A stretch of DNA of 11,467 nucleotides from Akkermansiaceae bacterium (GCA_029287105.1 JARFRT010000149.1:1-11467); one strand, 5' to 3'; counted from the stretch's first letter, positions 1-6,634 are shown. The notes: generated by a model from the sequence alone, not told the origin. A program made the numbers and translations.

Positions 1-439
1 GTGAATAGTAGATTTCCTCTGAGATGACCTCCCCCTTGGTGTTAGTGGCGCTGAAATGCATGCCATTGGGATGCAGGGGGAGGGGTGTTAGTCTGTGGAA
101 GGTGAGGTTTTCAGTTGCGTTGAAATCGACGCTTTGCGTCGCGTTCCAGCGGAGTGAGTTTTCGGTCCGGACACGTTCTAACAATAAACCCGCATCCTCC
201 ATGTTGACGGTTTCGGGTTCGTTTCCCATCAGGCCGAGCATGATGGCGACATCGGTACTGTGGCCCTTGCCGGTGGCGGCGAGGGAACCGTAGAGGTCAC
301 ATTGGAGCGCGTGCACCTGTTCCGCGTTGTCATTGTCTGCCAGTTGTCGGGAGAATGCGGCTGCGGCGCGCATGGGGCCCACGGTGTGTGAGCTGGATGG
401 ACCAATACCGATGGTAAAGAGGTCGAGGATGGAAATCAT
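1..439 (-). CDS. sdaA: L-serine dehydratase (L-serine ammonia-lyase), 5' part only
   Basis: Converts L-serine to pyruvate and ammonia in the cytoplasm, using a 4Fe-4S cluster. Reading the minus strand from the ATG at 437-439 gives 146 codons open to the window edge, so this is a partial gene whose 3' part lies to the left. The protein starts MISILDLFTIGIGPSSSHTV, the family hallmark: SSSHT at about residues 15-19 followed by GPM. Further on, GSLAATGKGHSTD (about 50-62) and PLPLHPNGMHF (about 121-131) are typical of the N-terminal beta domain. The catalytic domain and cluster cysteines would be outside the window. It lies 25 nt after coaD on the same strand, so co-transcription is likely. No Shine-Dalgarno sequence is visible; the leader just before ATG is pyrimidine-rich. 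I see no frameshift in the visible part. Confidence 0.93.
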   Translation of the reverse strand, partial: MISILDLFTIGIGPSSSHTVGPMRAAAAFSRQLADNDNAEQVHALQCDLYGSLAATGKGHSTDVAIMLGLMGNEPETVNMEDAGLLLERVRTENSLRWNATQSVDFNATENLTFHRLTPLPLHPNGMHFSATNTKGEVISEEIYYS

Positions 440-464
440 AGGAGAAGGAATGATGGCTCGGGCT

Positions 465-956
465 CTAATCGTGATCCATCTCTTGCAGCGCGGTGAAAAC
501 AGCTGGCGGGACGTAGCGTTGCACAGATTCCTCCCATCCTTCAGGGCCGATCAGACTTTTGACCATGCTGGAGGAAAGCTCGGCAATGTCACGCGGCGGC
601 ATCAGGAAGGTGGTGGTGATACTGGGAGCCATGTCACCGTTGATGTGGCGCATCACACGTTCGTATTCATAGTCGTTGGACGAGCGGATACCACGCAGGA
701 TGTATTGGGCATTCACGCTGCGTGCGTAGTTCACCAGATACCGGTTTTTAAACTCGGCGATGGTGAGTCGTTCACAGGACGGGATGGAAGCGTGAAGCTG
801 GCTGAGTCGATCCTCCACGCTGAAGGTGTAGGACTTCGACGGGTTGCTGCCGATGGCCACATAGAGACGATCAAACAGCTCGAGTCCTTTTTCGATCATC
901 CAAAGGTGGCCATTGGTAAGGGGGTCGAACGATCCTGCATAGACGGCGGTGCGCAT
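465..956 (-). CDS. coaD: Phosphopantetheine adenylyltransferase
   Basis: Catalyses the penultimate step of coenzyme A synthesis, transferring AMP from ATP to 4'-phosphopantetheine to give dephospho-CoA. The 163-residue length matches the family (about 160). Visible motifs are AGSFDPLTNGH at 7-17, the nucleotidyltransferase T/HxGH motif with H17; RGIRSSNDYEYE at about 89-100, the substrate-binding stretch; and FLMPPRDIAELSSSMVK at about 117-133, matching the conserved C-terminal SSS region that contacts nucleotide. The ATG at 954-956 is chosen because the beta strand and SFDP motif follow it immediately, as in homologues. It has no SD; ATG is preceded by CTCAACAACC. It lies 72 nt after the TPR gene and 25 nt before sdaA on the same strand. 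I see nothing that links it functionally to either neighbour. Confidence 0.96.
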   Translation of the reverse strand: MRTAVYAGSFDPLTNGHLWMIEKGLELFDRLYVAIGSNPSKSYTFSVEDRLSQLHASIPSCERLTIAEFKNRYLVNYARSVNAQYILRGIRSSNDYEYERVMRHINGDMAPSITTTFLMPPRDIAELSSSMVKSLIGPEGWEESVQRYVPPAVFTALQEMDHD

Positions 957-1004
957 GGTTGTTGAGATTTGCTTTTTTGAGTTTGAATATTCTAACGGCG
1001 TTGC

Positions 1005-1035
1005 TTGTGATCAGTTTCTGTTTTGTGATCAGTTT
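1005..1035. repeat. 13-bp direct repeat between the TPR gene and coaD
   Basis: TTGTGATCAGTTT occurs exactly twice, at 1005-1017 and 1023-1035, with an 18-bp period. Each copy contains the palindrome TGATCA. The second copy contains the TPR gene's stop codon (1029-1031). It could be a small duplication or a paired binding site in front of coaD. There is no T-run next to it that would make it a terminator. Confidence 0.6.
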
Positions 1036-3695
1036 TCCCAGATCATGTGTTTTTTGGCCAGACTATGAGCTCGTTTGGCCGCTTCTTCGGCGCGTGGTCC
1101 TTTGAACGAGGCGATGTGGCGGGCGACATTGACCGCGGCTTCCCAGCGTTTATCGGTTTCCAGCAACGAGAGCGCCTTGAACCCGCAGCGGTAGAACCAG
1201 AGCCACTCTTCCTTGTGCTGTTCGCCTTCGGCAGGCACATTGCCACGCACGACGACATCGTAGTAGGAGGCGAATGCGTTGCTGCGCTGTTGCATGCTTT
1301 CATAGGTTTGCCCCCGGAGGAAGTGGAGCCGGTTTTTCCACGCGAGCGGCAGGGTGGTTTCTTGCAGCAGTTGATTGTAGATGCTGATGGCTTGTTGATA
1401 CTTGTCGGGGTCTGACGAGCCCTGACGGTGCAAGCAGTCGGCCATGAGCACGCCGGCTCCCCGGTGCATGAAGGCGGGTGTGTTTTTGGATTCAAGCAGG
1501 GGCTTGAGGCAGGTTTCGGCTTCGGCGTATTTGCGGAGGTCGATGAGCACCCGGCTTTGCTGGATGCGGGCCTCTGAGGACAGGCTGTGTTTGCTGTCAA
1601 TGATCGCTTGGAAAAGGCCGATGCATTCTTCCCGCGCCTGGATGGTGCCGCCCAGGCGGGCTGACATGGCGGCATAGAAGCTGGCATAGGGTGAGGACGG
1701 GCTGTCGGGGTAATTGTCGGTGATGTCCTGGAAAATTCGGCGGGCCTTGTTGTAGTCCTCATTGTGGTAGTAGGCCTGCCCTTGCTTGAGCATGATGGCG
1801 GGTACTTGGGGGGCGTCTTTGAATGTGAGGATGAATTTTTCAGCGGCGAGGGCTGCGGCCGGCCAGTTTTGGGCGAGTTCCTCTGCGTGGATGAGGATGC
1901 GGGTGATGGTGAGTTGGTTTGCCGGGTCGGTGAGGCGGGGGGAGATGATTTCGAGTTGGGCCTTGGCGAGGGTGATGTCGGCGGGCGAGATATTGACGCA
2001 TGCCGCGGCGAGGGCCATGCGAGCTTCATTTTCCCTCGGGTGTTGTGGGTGATTGATGATAAAGCTTTCCAGTTCCGAACGGCCGATCGGGTTAAGCTGG
2101 CTACATTTCCAGAGGGCACGCTCCAAAATCAGGGAGGTGCGCACCTTGCTGTCCTGGATCGAGTCCATGACTTCTTCGAAGGCGGTCATGTTGGTGGCCT
2201 TGAGCGCCATGATACCGGTATTGATGCTGGCGGCATTGGCGATGTCTTCAGAGGTGGATTCCCGGGCGCTGTTGAAGGCGGTCAAGGATGTTTCGAGTTT
2301 CGATTCCTTGGCGAGAAGGTGGCCGCGTAAGAAGTTGGCATGGTTCTTCAAACGGGGTGAGAAAGCGACTTTTTCCATGACGGAGAGCGTAAAGGCCGCC
2401 TGGTCGGGTTGGTTTTGCTTGAGATGGAGGTAGGCGGTTTCAAGAAGCGAGGCGGAGGAAAGTTGGAGGTAGAGCTCCGTGGGGGGTAGGGTGTGGGCAG
2501 GGTGCTGCGAGCGGAGACGCGCAAGCAGTGCCATGGCGAGGTTGTTGTTTTTCTCATTTTCCGAGCGGGTCAGCAGCAGGGCGCGGTGATAGAGCGAAAG
2601 GGTGACCAGATCGTCGTGCTCACTGGTGGTGGGCTGGTAGGGGCGAATGGCGCCGGCGGTGTCGCCCGAGATGTAGAGTATATCCGCCGGCAGCGGGGCT
2701 TCAGAGCTCCAGGAACGGAGCTTGACCAGGGACGGGTGGTCATCGGCAAGGTTGTCGGGGAGGAGCTGGGTGAGACGGTCGAAGGCCGCTCGCAGCGTGG
2801 CGGCGTCGGGGTGCTCGCTGATAAACTTTTCGAGTGTGGCGATGGCGGCATCGTTTTGTTGATTGATTACCAGGGCGTCGGAGAGTCCGAGGATACTGGC
2901 GTAAAACAGGCGTTTGCTCAGTCGGTCGGGCGCGGTGACCAGGGATTGGAACCGATTTGTGGCCTCGAGGGCTCTGCCCTCGGCCAGAGCGAGACGGGCT
3001 GAGAGGTATTCCTTGAGCTTGGCATCGGTCGGGTTTTGGTCATCGATATTTTCGAGCGTTTTCAGTGCCAGCTCGTAGTGGCTTTGGTCGATGTGGATTT
3101 CGGCGGCGAGCAGGTTGGCGGCGTTGCGGATGGCGGCTGTTTTTGACTTGGCCGCCTCCATGAGGATGTTGAGAGCGTCGGGGGTGCGGGTGAGTGCCAT
3201 GAGAATGCGGGCCCGTGCGAGTTGGATTTCGCTGGAGAGGGGGTGTTTGGTTGAAACGGTTGAGAGTTCGGATTCGGCATCCTGGTAGCGACCGAGCGAG
3301 GCCAGGGCCTCGGCTTTCCAGATGGGTGTGGAGGCGAGGTTTGCGAGGCTTTCATCCTTGAGGAGCGCGAGGGCCTCGATGGCTTGATTGCTTGCGCCCT
3401 GAATGGTGCTGCTGGAGCGCACCAGCGCTTCGGCCAGTGCCAAGGTAACGTAGGGCCTTGCCTTGGTGCCTAGTTTTGTGTCCTGGAGGACGCTGCGGAA
3501 TTTATGGATGGCCATGTCTGGCAAGTGGTCCGCCATGGCCTTGGAGCCTTCCTGGTAGCTGGGGATTTTTTTGAGCTCCCTTGCTATTGAGGCAGGCAGC
3601 CTCGGCGATTCCGTCGCCGCAAGCAGAGGCAGCGGCAGTGTCAGGGTGAGGATCAGGATGGTCAGTCGGGAGAGCACACCGGCATTATGGTGCAT
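1029..3695 (-). CDS. Large secreted tetratricopeptide-repeat protein, function unknown
   Basis: An 888-residue protein starting at the ATG at 3693-3695. The N-terminus MHHNAGVLSRL followed by a leucine/isoleucine/threonine-rich stretch (about 9-25) and LLAATESP is a good Sec signal peptide, with cleavage expected after A26 or A27, so the protein should be periplasmic or outer-membrane associated. The rest is almost entirely helical, with TPR-like units. Clear examples are MADHLPDMAIHKFRSVL (about 54-70), ALASLGRYQDAESEL (about 130-144) and, in the C-terminal third, GQAYYHNEDYNKARRIF followed by NYPDSP, a BamD/YbgF-style repeat. No catalytic motif or membrane anchor is visible after the signal peptide. 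A longer reading frame reaches 3932, but it overlaps thiL and would place 79 unrelated residues ahead of the signal peptide. The role is probably scaffolding or protein-protein interaction in the envelope; a specific function cannot be read from sequence. Confidence 0.85.
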   Translation of the reverse strand: MHHNAGVLSRLTILILTLTLPLPLLAATESPRLPASIARELKKIPSYQEGSKAMADHLPDMAIHKFRSVLQDTKLGTKARPYVTLALAEALVRSSSTIQGASNQAIEALALLKDESLANLASTPIWKAEALASLGRYQDAESELSTVSTKHPLSSEIQLARARILMALTRTPDALNILMEAAKSKTAAIRNAANLLAAEIHIDQSHYELALKTLENIDDQNPTDAKLKEYLSARLALAEGRALEATNRFQSLVTAPDRLSKRLFYASILGLSDALVINQQNDAAIATLEKFISEHPDAATLRAAFDRLTQLLPDNLADDHPSLVKLRSWSSEAPLPADILYISGDTAGAIRPYQPTTSEHDDLVTLSLYHRALLLTRSENEKNNNLAMALLARLRSQHPAHTLPPTELYLQLSSASLLETAYLHLKQNQPDQAAFTLSVMEKVAFSPRLKNHANFLRGHLLAKESKLETSLTAFNSARESTSEDIANAASINTGIMALKATNMTAFEEVMDSIQDSKVRTSLILERALWKCSQLNPIGRSELESFIINHPQHPRENEARMALAAACVNISPADITLAKAQLEIISPRLTDPANQLTITRILIHAEELAQNWPAAALAAEKFILTFKDAPQVPAIMLKQGQAYYHNEDYNKARRIFQDITDNYPDSPSSPYASFYAAMSARLGGTIQAREECIGLFQAIIDSKHSLSSEARIQQSRVLIDLRKYAEAETCLKPLLESKNTPAFMHRGAGVLMADCLHRQGSSDPDKYQQAISIYNQLLQETTLPLAWKNRLHFLRGQTYESMQQRSNAFASYYDVVVRGNVPAEGEQHKEEWLWFYRCGFKALSLLETDKRWEAAVNVARHIASFKGPRAEEAAKRAHSLAKKHMIWEN

Positions 3696-3697
3696 AA

Positions 3698-3728
3698 TTG
3701 ACAAAATCACAGAAATTGTTCGTATAAA
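3698..3728 (+). promoter_or_regulatory. Sigma70-like promoter of thiL, overlapping the TPR-gene leader
   Basis: A perfect -35 hexamer TTGACA (3698-3703) and a -10 TATAAA (3723-3728, 5/6 match) are separated by a slightly long 19-bp spacer. They point toward thiL, giving a leader of about 50 nt. The same TATA core read on the minus strand gives TATACG, a weaker -10 that could serve the divergent TPR gene, whose ATG starts only 3 bp from the TTGACA. The two transcription units probably share this 87-bp region. Confidence 0.55.
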
Positions 3729-3782
3729 TTTGGTCAGAATTGTTTTGGGTTTCCGGCTGATCTGGCATGCAATGGGGCAGAG

Positions 3783-4700
3783 ATGAAACGATTGAGCGAC
3801 ATAGGTGAGGATTCCTTGATTGAGCGGCTGGTCGGTCGTCTTGATCGAGCTGATGGCGGGTGTGCTACGGTCGTGGTCGGACCGGGTGACGACTGTGCTG
3901 TGGTGGATGTGGGCCGACGGGGGCTGTACCAACTGCTGAAGACCGACTCATTGGTGGAGGGGGTGCACTATTTGGCGGATGCCCCGGCTGCCAAGGTGGG
4001 CTGGAAGGCGGTGGCTCGGGTGGTCAGCGATTTTGCGGCGATGGGTGGCTGGCCCGGTCAGCTATTGGTGACCATTGCCATGCCGGCGAACAAGGAAGTG
4101 CGCTATGTCGAGGCACTCTACCGCGGCATGAACAAGTGTGCGACCGCACACGGCGCCGAAATCTGCGGTGGTGAAACCAGTTCGGTTCCGGAAGGGTCCG
4201 CGGCGGTGATTTCCGTGGCGGGGACAGGATGGGTGAAGAAGGGCCGGTATGTGACGCGGAGTGGTGGCCGGGTGGGCGATTCCATTTTGGTGACCGGCAA
4301 GCTTGGCGGGTCGCTCAGGGGGAAACATCTGAGTTTTGCACCGCGCATTGAAGAGTCGCGCTGGCTGGTTGAGCACTTTCGTATTCGGGCGATGATGGAT
4401 TTGTCGGATGGTCTGGCGCGCGATCTTCCGCGGCTGGCCGCGGCGAGCGGCTGTGGTTTTGTGCTCGATGAAAAAAGCATTCCACGCAACCGGGGCTGTG
4501 ATCTTTTCCGTGCCCTGGGAGACGGTGAAGACTACGAACTTTTACTGACGGTTTCCCCGCGGACAGCCAGTAGGCTTTGTCGTGAGTGGAATGCGGTTTT
4601 CCCTCAATTGCCATTGACGGTGATTGGCTCGCTCACGGAGAAGGGATGCGGCGAGCCTCTAGCCGTCAAGCAGGGGGGCTGGGCGCATTTCAGCACATGA
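3783..4700 (+). CDS. thiL: Thiamine-monophosphate kinase
   Basis: Phosphorylates thiamine monophosphate with ATP to give thiamine diphosphate, the last step of cofactor synthesis; cytoplasmic. The 305 residues carry the ThiL/PurM-like signature in order: GPGDDCAV (33-40, metal-binding aspartates), TDSLVEGVHY (54-63), VSDFAAMGG (81-89), GGETSS (129-134), GKLGGS (172-177), MDLSDGLARDL (205-215), SIPRN (232-236) and GDGEDYELLL (247-256). It is somewhat shorter than the E. coli enzyme (325 aa); the stretches around 178-200 and 236-246 are compact, while all active-site motifs are kept. ATG 3783-3785 is supported by a weak purine-rich leader (GGGGCAGAG). It is divergent from the TPR gene and convergent with psd, and no other thi gene is nearby. 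I see no TPP-riboswitch-like leader in the 87 bp upstream. Confidence 0.96.
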   Translation: MKRLSDIGEDSLIERLVGRLDRADGGCATVVVGPGDDCAVVDVGRRGLYQLLKTDSLVEGVHYLADAPAAKVGWKAVARVVSDFAAMGGWPGQLLVTIAMPANKEVRYVEALYRGMNKCATAHGAEICGGETSSVPEGSAAVISVAGTGWVKKGRYVTRSGGRVGDSILVTGKLGGSLRGKHLSFAPRIEESRWLVEHFRIRAMMDLSDGLARDLPRLAAASGCGFVLDEKSIPRNRGCDLFRALGDGEDYELLLTVSPRTASRLCREWNAVFPQLPLTVIGSLTEKGCGEPLAVKQGGWAHFST

Positions 4701-4763
4701 AATCAAACGCCCGGCGCAAGCACCAACAGCCCTGATCTCCTCCTTCTGACTCCCGAACGCCGC

Positions 4764-5654
4764 CTACCCACAAGCATCGCCCATGCGATCACCCATGCGT
4801 GCGTAGGTTTCTATTTGCCGTGCGGAGTGGCTCAGCAAGTCATCGGAAAGTTTTACTTTGCCGGGTTCGAATAGGGTGATGGTGGATGAGCCACCGAAGG
4901 CAAAATAGCCTTTTTCGTCACCTTTTTTGACGGGTGTATGGTTGGGGTAGGTCTGGTTGATGGAGCCGACGCAGGTGGCGCCTATCTCCATCATCAGCAC
5001 CGTGCCCATGGTTTCGGTTTGAATCCGTGTGATGGTGCGCTTATTCTGCCACAAATAGCCGAGATTCCGTGCCAAGGCAATGGGCGAGACCGAAAACAGG
5101 GGGCCGTTGATCAGGCGGGTCTTCCCGGGTATTCCGTCGACCGGAAAATGGTAGCGATGGTAGTCGACCGGGCAGAGGCGCGAGAGGATCAGGCTGCCGT
5201 TTTGGTACTGCGCGGACAGTTCGGTGTCGGCGAGCAGTTGGTCGATATCGAAGGCCTGGCCTTTGACGAAAACGCCCTCGATCTCGTTGACATGGCTGAA
5301 CCCGAGATGGCGGCCGTCGGCAGGGAAGACGGCGTCGCTGGATGCAATCGGGCGGGCGTTGGTATTGAGTTTGCGGTAGAAGAACTCGTTGAAGGTGGCG
5401 TAACTCTCCGGGGGCGCGGCGAACTCCGCGGTATCGAGGTCGTAGTCGTTGATGAATGACGCGACTTTGCCGCGGGTTTTGGCTTGGTTCATGCGTTTGC
5501 CGTACCAACGCGAGAAGCCGGGGCGTTTGACAAATGTGTGCAGTGCCATTTTGCCGAGCGGGTTGCCGTAGGCCCACTTGAGGAAGGGTTCGCCGTAGAC
5601 CTGTTCGGTTTCCATGGCTCCTGAATAGCGGTTGTAAAACTGGATGTCTTTCAC
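4764..5654 (-). CDS. psd: Phosphatidylserine decarboxylase proenzyme
   Basis: Pyruvoyl-dependent membrane-associated enzyme that decarboxylates phosphatidylserine to phosphatidylethanolamine. From the GTG at 5652-5654 it is 296 residues. Visible are FNEFFYRKL (about 88-96), FPADGRHLG (about 110-118, D113 likely catalytic), CPVDYHRYHFP (about 161-171, H166 and H169 matching the family's two histidines) and FGGSSTITLF (about 253-262). Self-cleavage is expected in the GGSS site between G255 and S256, giving an alpha chain of 41 residues with N-terminal pyruvoyl. An in-frame ATG exists at 5688-5690, but it directly abuts the U-tract of the upstream terminator. The GTG has AAGG 8 nt before it, the best SD in the window, and family proteins start near FYNRYSG. 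So GTG is preferred. It converges on thiL with 63 bp between and no clear terminator there. Confidence 0.93.
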   Translation of the reverse strand: MKDIQFYNRYSGAMETEQVYGEPFLKWAYGNPLGKMALHTFVKRPGFSRWYGKRMNQAKTRGKVASFINDYDLDTAEFAAPPESYATFNEFFYRKLNTNARPIASSDAVFPADGRHLGFSHVNEIEGVFVKGQAFDIDQLLADTELSAQYQNGSLILSRLCPVDYHRYHFPVDGIPGKTRLINGPLFSVSPIALARNLGYLWQNKRTITRIQTETMGTVLMMEIGATCVGSINQTYPNHTPVKKGDEKGYFAFGGSSTITLFEPGKVKLSDDLLSHSARQIETYARMGDRMGDACG

Positions 5655-5690
5655 TGGGCGGACCTTAGCATAATGTTGCGATGTGGGCAT

Positions 5691-5724
5691 AAAAAAAGCA
5701 GACGGGAAAATATTCCCGTCTGCT
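5691..5724 (-). terminator. Intrinsic terminator of the small AP2-like gene
   Basis: Read on the minus strand: a perfect 12-bp stem (arms 5713-5724 and 5697-5708, core GCAGACGGGAA) with a 4-nt loop, followed by seven T (5697-5691). It lies 32 bp after the stop of the 5757-6017 gene, on whose transcript it acts. The T-run ends next to the upstream in-frame ATG of psd, so psd needs read-through or its own promoter in the 36 bp after the hairpin. Confidence 0.9.
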
Positions 5725-5756
5725 GAATGTTTAGTAATTCAGTTTTTTAAGGGTGT

Positions 5757-6017
5757 TTAGGCAGCCTTCAGGAGTTTCTGGGCCTTACTGATGGTCGACT
5801 TGCTGAGCTTGCCATTCACTTTACGTGATTTATCAAGCAACTCTTTGAGTTCGGTCAGTGTTCCGTCGGCAGCCTTGAGCGCTTTGCGCTCACCACCGTA
5901 TTTCTTATCAGAGAAATACTTGGTGAAGGTTGTGCCGGAGCGGCTGAGGCATAGACGCCAGCCTTGGAATGCCGTGGTTTCGTGGGTGAAACGAGTTAGG
6001 TTTTTTCTTGATTTCAT
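5757..6017 (-). CDS. Small basic protein with an AP2-like domain, hypothetical
   Basis: An 86-residue, lysine/arginine-rich protein starting MKSRKNLTRF. The central stretch FQGWRLCLSRSGTTF-TKYFSDKKYGGERKALKAA (about 18-52) has the strand-strand-strand-helix pattern of small bacterial AP2/ERF-like DNA-binding domains: GW(R), a basic strand, K-YF-D---GG, then AL-AA. It is followed by a helix TELKELLDKSRKV and a C-terminal tail KLSKSTISKAQKLLKAA. This assignment is by eye. No enzyme motif is seen. If the domain call holds, it is probably a nucleic-acid-binding protein, perhaps a regulator. A TTG at 6048-6050 would add 11 residues encoded mostly by the CA repeat (THTHTT-like); ATG 6015-6017 is preferred. 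GC is about 50% in the first 120 bp, visibly below the flanking genes. It stands alone between two terminators. Confidence 0.7.
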   Translation of the reverse strand: MKSRKNLTRFTHETTAFQGWRLCLSRSGTTFTKYFSDKKYGGERKALKAADGTLTELKELLDKSRKVNGKLSKSTISKAQKLLKAA

Positions 6018-6020
6018 GGT

Positions 6021-6036
6021 TGTGTGTGTGTGTGTG
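6021..6036 (-). repeat. (CA)8 dinucleotide repeat in the 5' leader of the small AP2-like gene
   Basis: The plus strand shows eight uninterrupted TG units, so the transcript reads (CA)8 followed by ACC directly before the ATG at 6017. No Shine-Dalgarno sequence lies in the leader. A CA-rich unstructured leader can favour ribosome access, and a repeat of this kind can change length by slippage. Either effect is inference here. Confidence 0.85.
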
Positions 6037-6059
6037 AATTGAACATTCAATCCGCCTTA

Positions 6060-6120
6060 CTAATAGATGATAGATTGCATTCTGTCCAACAAGTCTTGTA
6101 AAAAAAAATGTTTTTTTTTA
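6060..6120 (-). promoter_or_regulatory. Candidate promoter region of the small AP2-like gene
   Basis: On the minus strand a TATCAT hexamer (6072-6067, 5/6 to TATAAT) would give a leader of about 43 nt. A -35 match is poor: CTTGTT at 15 bp, or TTGGAC (6089-6084) if paired with TATTAG (6065-6060). Just upstream is a striking A9-TG-T9 tract (6100-6119), AT-rich like an UP element and likely curved. The palindrome ACAAGTCTTGT (6089-6099) overlaps the -35 area and could be an operator. Confidence 0.4.
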
Positions 6121-6129
6121 GCCTTCCAC

Positions 6130-6165
6130 AAAAAAACACGTGGTCCCTAGCGGGAACACGTGTTT
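6130..6165 (-). terminator. Intrinsic terminator of rpoA-rplQ
   Basis: Read on the minus strand: arms 6165-6152 and 6147-6134 form a 14-bp stem with one mismatch (core CACGTG) and a 4-nt loop. The A-run 6130-6136 supplies the U-tract. It is placed about 60 bp after the rplQ stop and about 10 bp before the A/T tract upstream of the next gene, so it insulates the small AP2-like gene from the ribosomal transcript. Confidence 0.88.
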
Positions 6166-6180
6166 GTTTAAGATGTTAGT

Positions 6181-6203
6181 ATTAGTTAGGTGAGATAACT
6201 AAT
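6181..6203. other. Additional stem-loop after rplQ
   Basis: A perfect 8-bp inverted repeat ATTAGTTA (6181-6188) and TAACTAAT (6196-6203) with a 7-nt loop, 23 bp past the rplQ stop. It is AT-rich and has no T-run on the minus strand. On the plus strand it is followed by GGGAG and six T. It could be a 3'-end stabiliser ahead of the main terminator, or a protein-binding palindrome. Confidence 0.55.
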
Positions 6204-6226
6204 GGGAGTTTTTTGCCATGAATGGC

Positions 6227-6619
6227 TTATTCGGCATCATCGGAGCTGGCAAGAGCCATGTCCTCGATGTCGGTCCACTCAATGTAAGCCATCGGCGCAG
6301 AGTCGCTCATGCGGGCGCCGAGTTTGGTAATACGGCAGTAGCCACCTTGGCGGTCTCCCGATGCGGTTCCAACCTCTTCAAAGAGCTTTTTGACCGTGTC
6401 CTTTTGGCGGAGGAATGCAAGTGCCTGGCGGCGTGCATGCAGGTCACCGCGCTTGGCGAGTGTGACCATTTTCTCTGCTACGGGGCGCAGGGCTTTGGCC
6501 TTGGCGAGAGTCGTGCGGATGCGGCCGTGTTCGATGAGGCTGCAGGCAAGGTTGGCCAGCAGCGAGCGTCGGTGCGCGGTATCGCGTTGAAGTTTGACAG
6601 TTTTTCTTCGGTGTCTCAT
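6227..6619 (-). CDS. rplQ: Large ribosomal subunit protein L17 (bL17)
   Basis: Structural protein of the 50S subunit. The 130-residue product begins MRHRRKTVKLQRDTAHRRSL, the conserved bL17 start. It continues with LIEHGRIRTTLAKAKALRPVAEKMVTLAK (about 28-56), RRQALAFLRQKDTVKKLF (about 63-80) and GGYCRITKLGARMSDSAPMAYIE (about 92-114), all diagnostic. E. coli L17 is 127 residues; the short acidic tail (DIEDMALASSDDAE) is a minor difference. It follows rpoA by 29 nt, the order usual in bacteria. The nearest SD-like sequence, AAAGGA, is about 16 nt before ATG and lies in a small hairpin, so translation may be coupled to rpoA. Confidence 0.98.
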   Translation of the reverse strand: MRHRRKTVKLQRDTAHRRSLLANLACSLIEHGRIRTTLAKAKALRPVAEKMVTLAKRGDLHARRQALAFLRQKDTVKKLFEEVGTASGDRQGGYCRITKLGARMSDSAPMAYIEWTDIEDMALASSDDAE

Positions 6620-6634
6620 GGGAATATGTGGTAG

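Noticed and set aside
24..293. Plus-strand open frame of 89 codons at the left edge
   Set aside because: Antisense to the partial L-serine dehydratase gene, whose minus-strand frame is clear and open to the edge.
327..965. Plus-strand open frame of 212 codons
   Set aside because: Lies antisense to the start of sdaA and all of coaD, which are recognised by family motifs; its own translation shows no domain and is a mirror of those genes.
1043..2119. Minus-strand open frame of 358 codons inside the TPR gene
   Set aside because: Out-of-frame shadow: very rich in Ser, Pro, Arg and Lys, low complexity, no signal or domain; the TPR frame over the same DNA is coherent.
3696..3932. 79-residue N-terminal extension of the TPR protein
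   Set aside because: It overlaps thiL and its promoter, has no TPR-like or membrane character, and would bury the signal peptide. The ATG at 3695 is preferred.
4701..4763. thiL/psd convergent gap searched for a bidirectional terminator
   Set aside because: No stem of useful length and no T-run on either strand; nothing reportable.
4938..5459. Plus-strand open frame of 173 codons opposite psd
   Set aside because: Antisense to a gene with complete decarboxylase motifs; nothing recognisable in its translation.
6100..6119. A9-TG-T9 tract considered as a terminator
   Set aside because: Only A-T pairing with a 2-nt centre, no GC stem; more plausible as a curved or UP-like promoter element next to the true terminator at 6130-6165.
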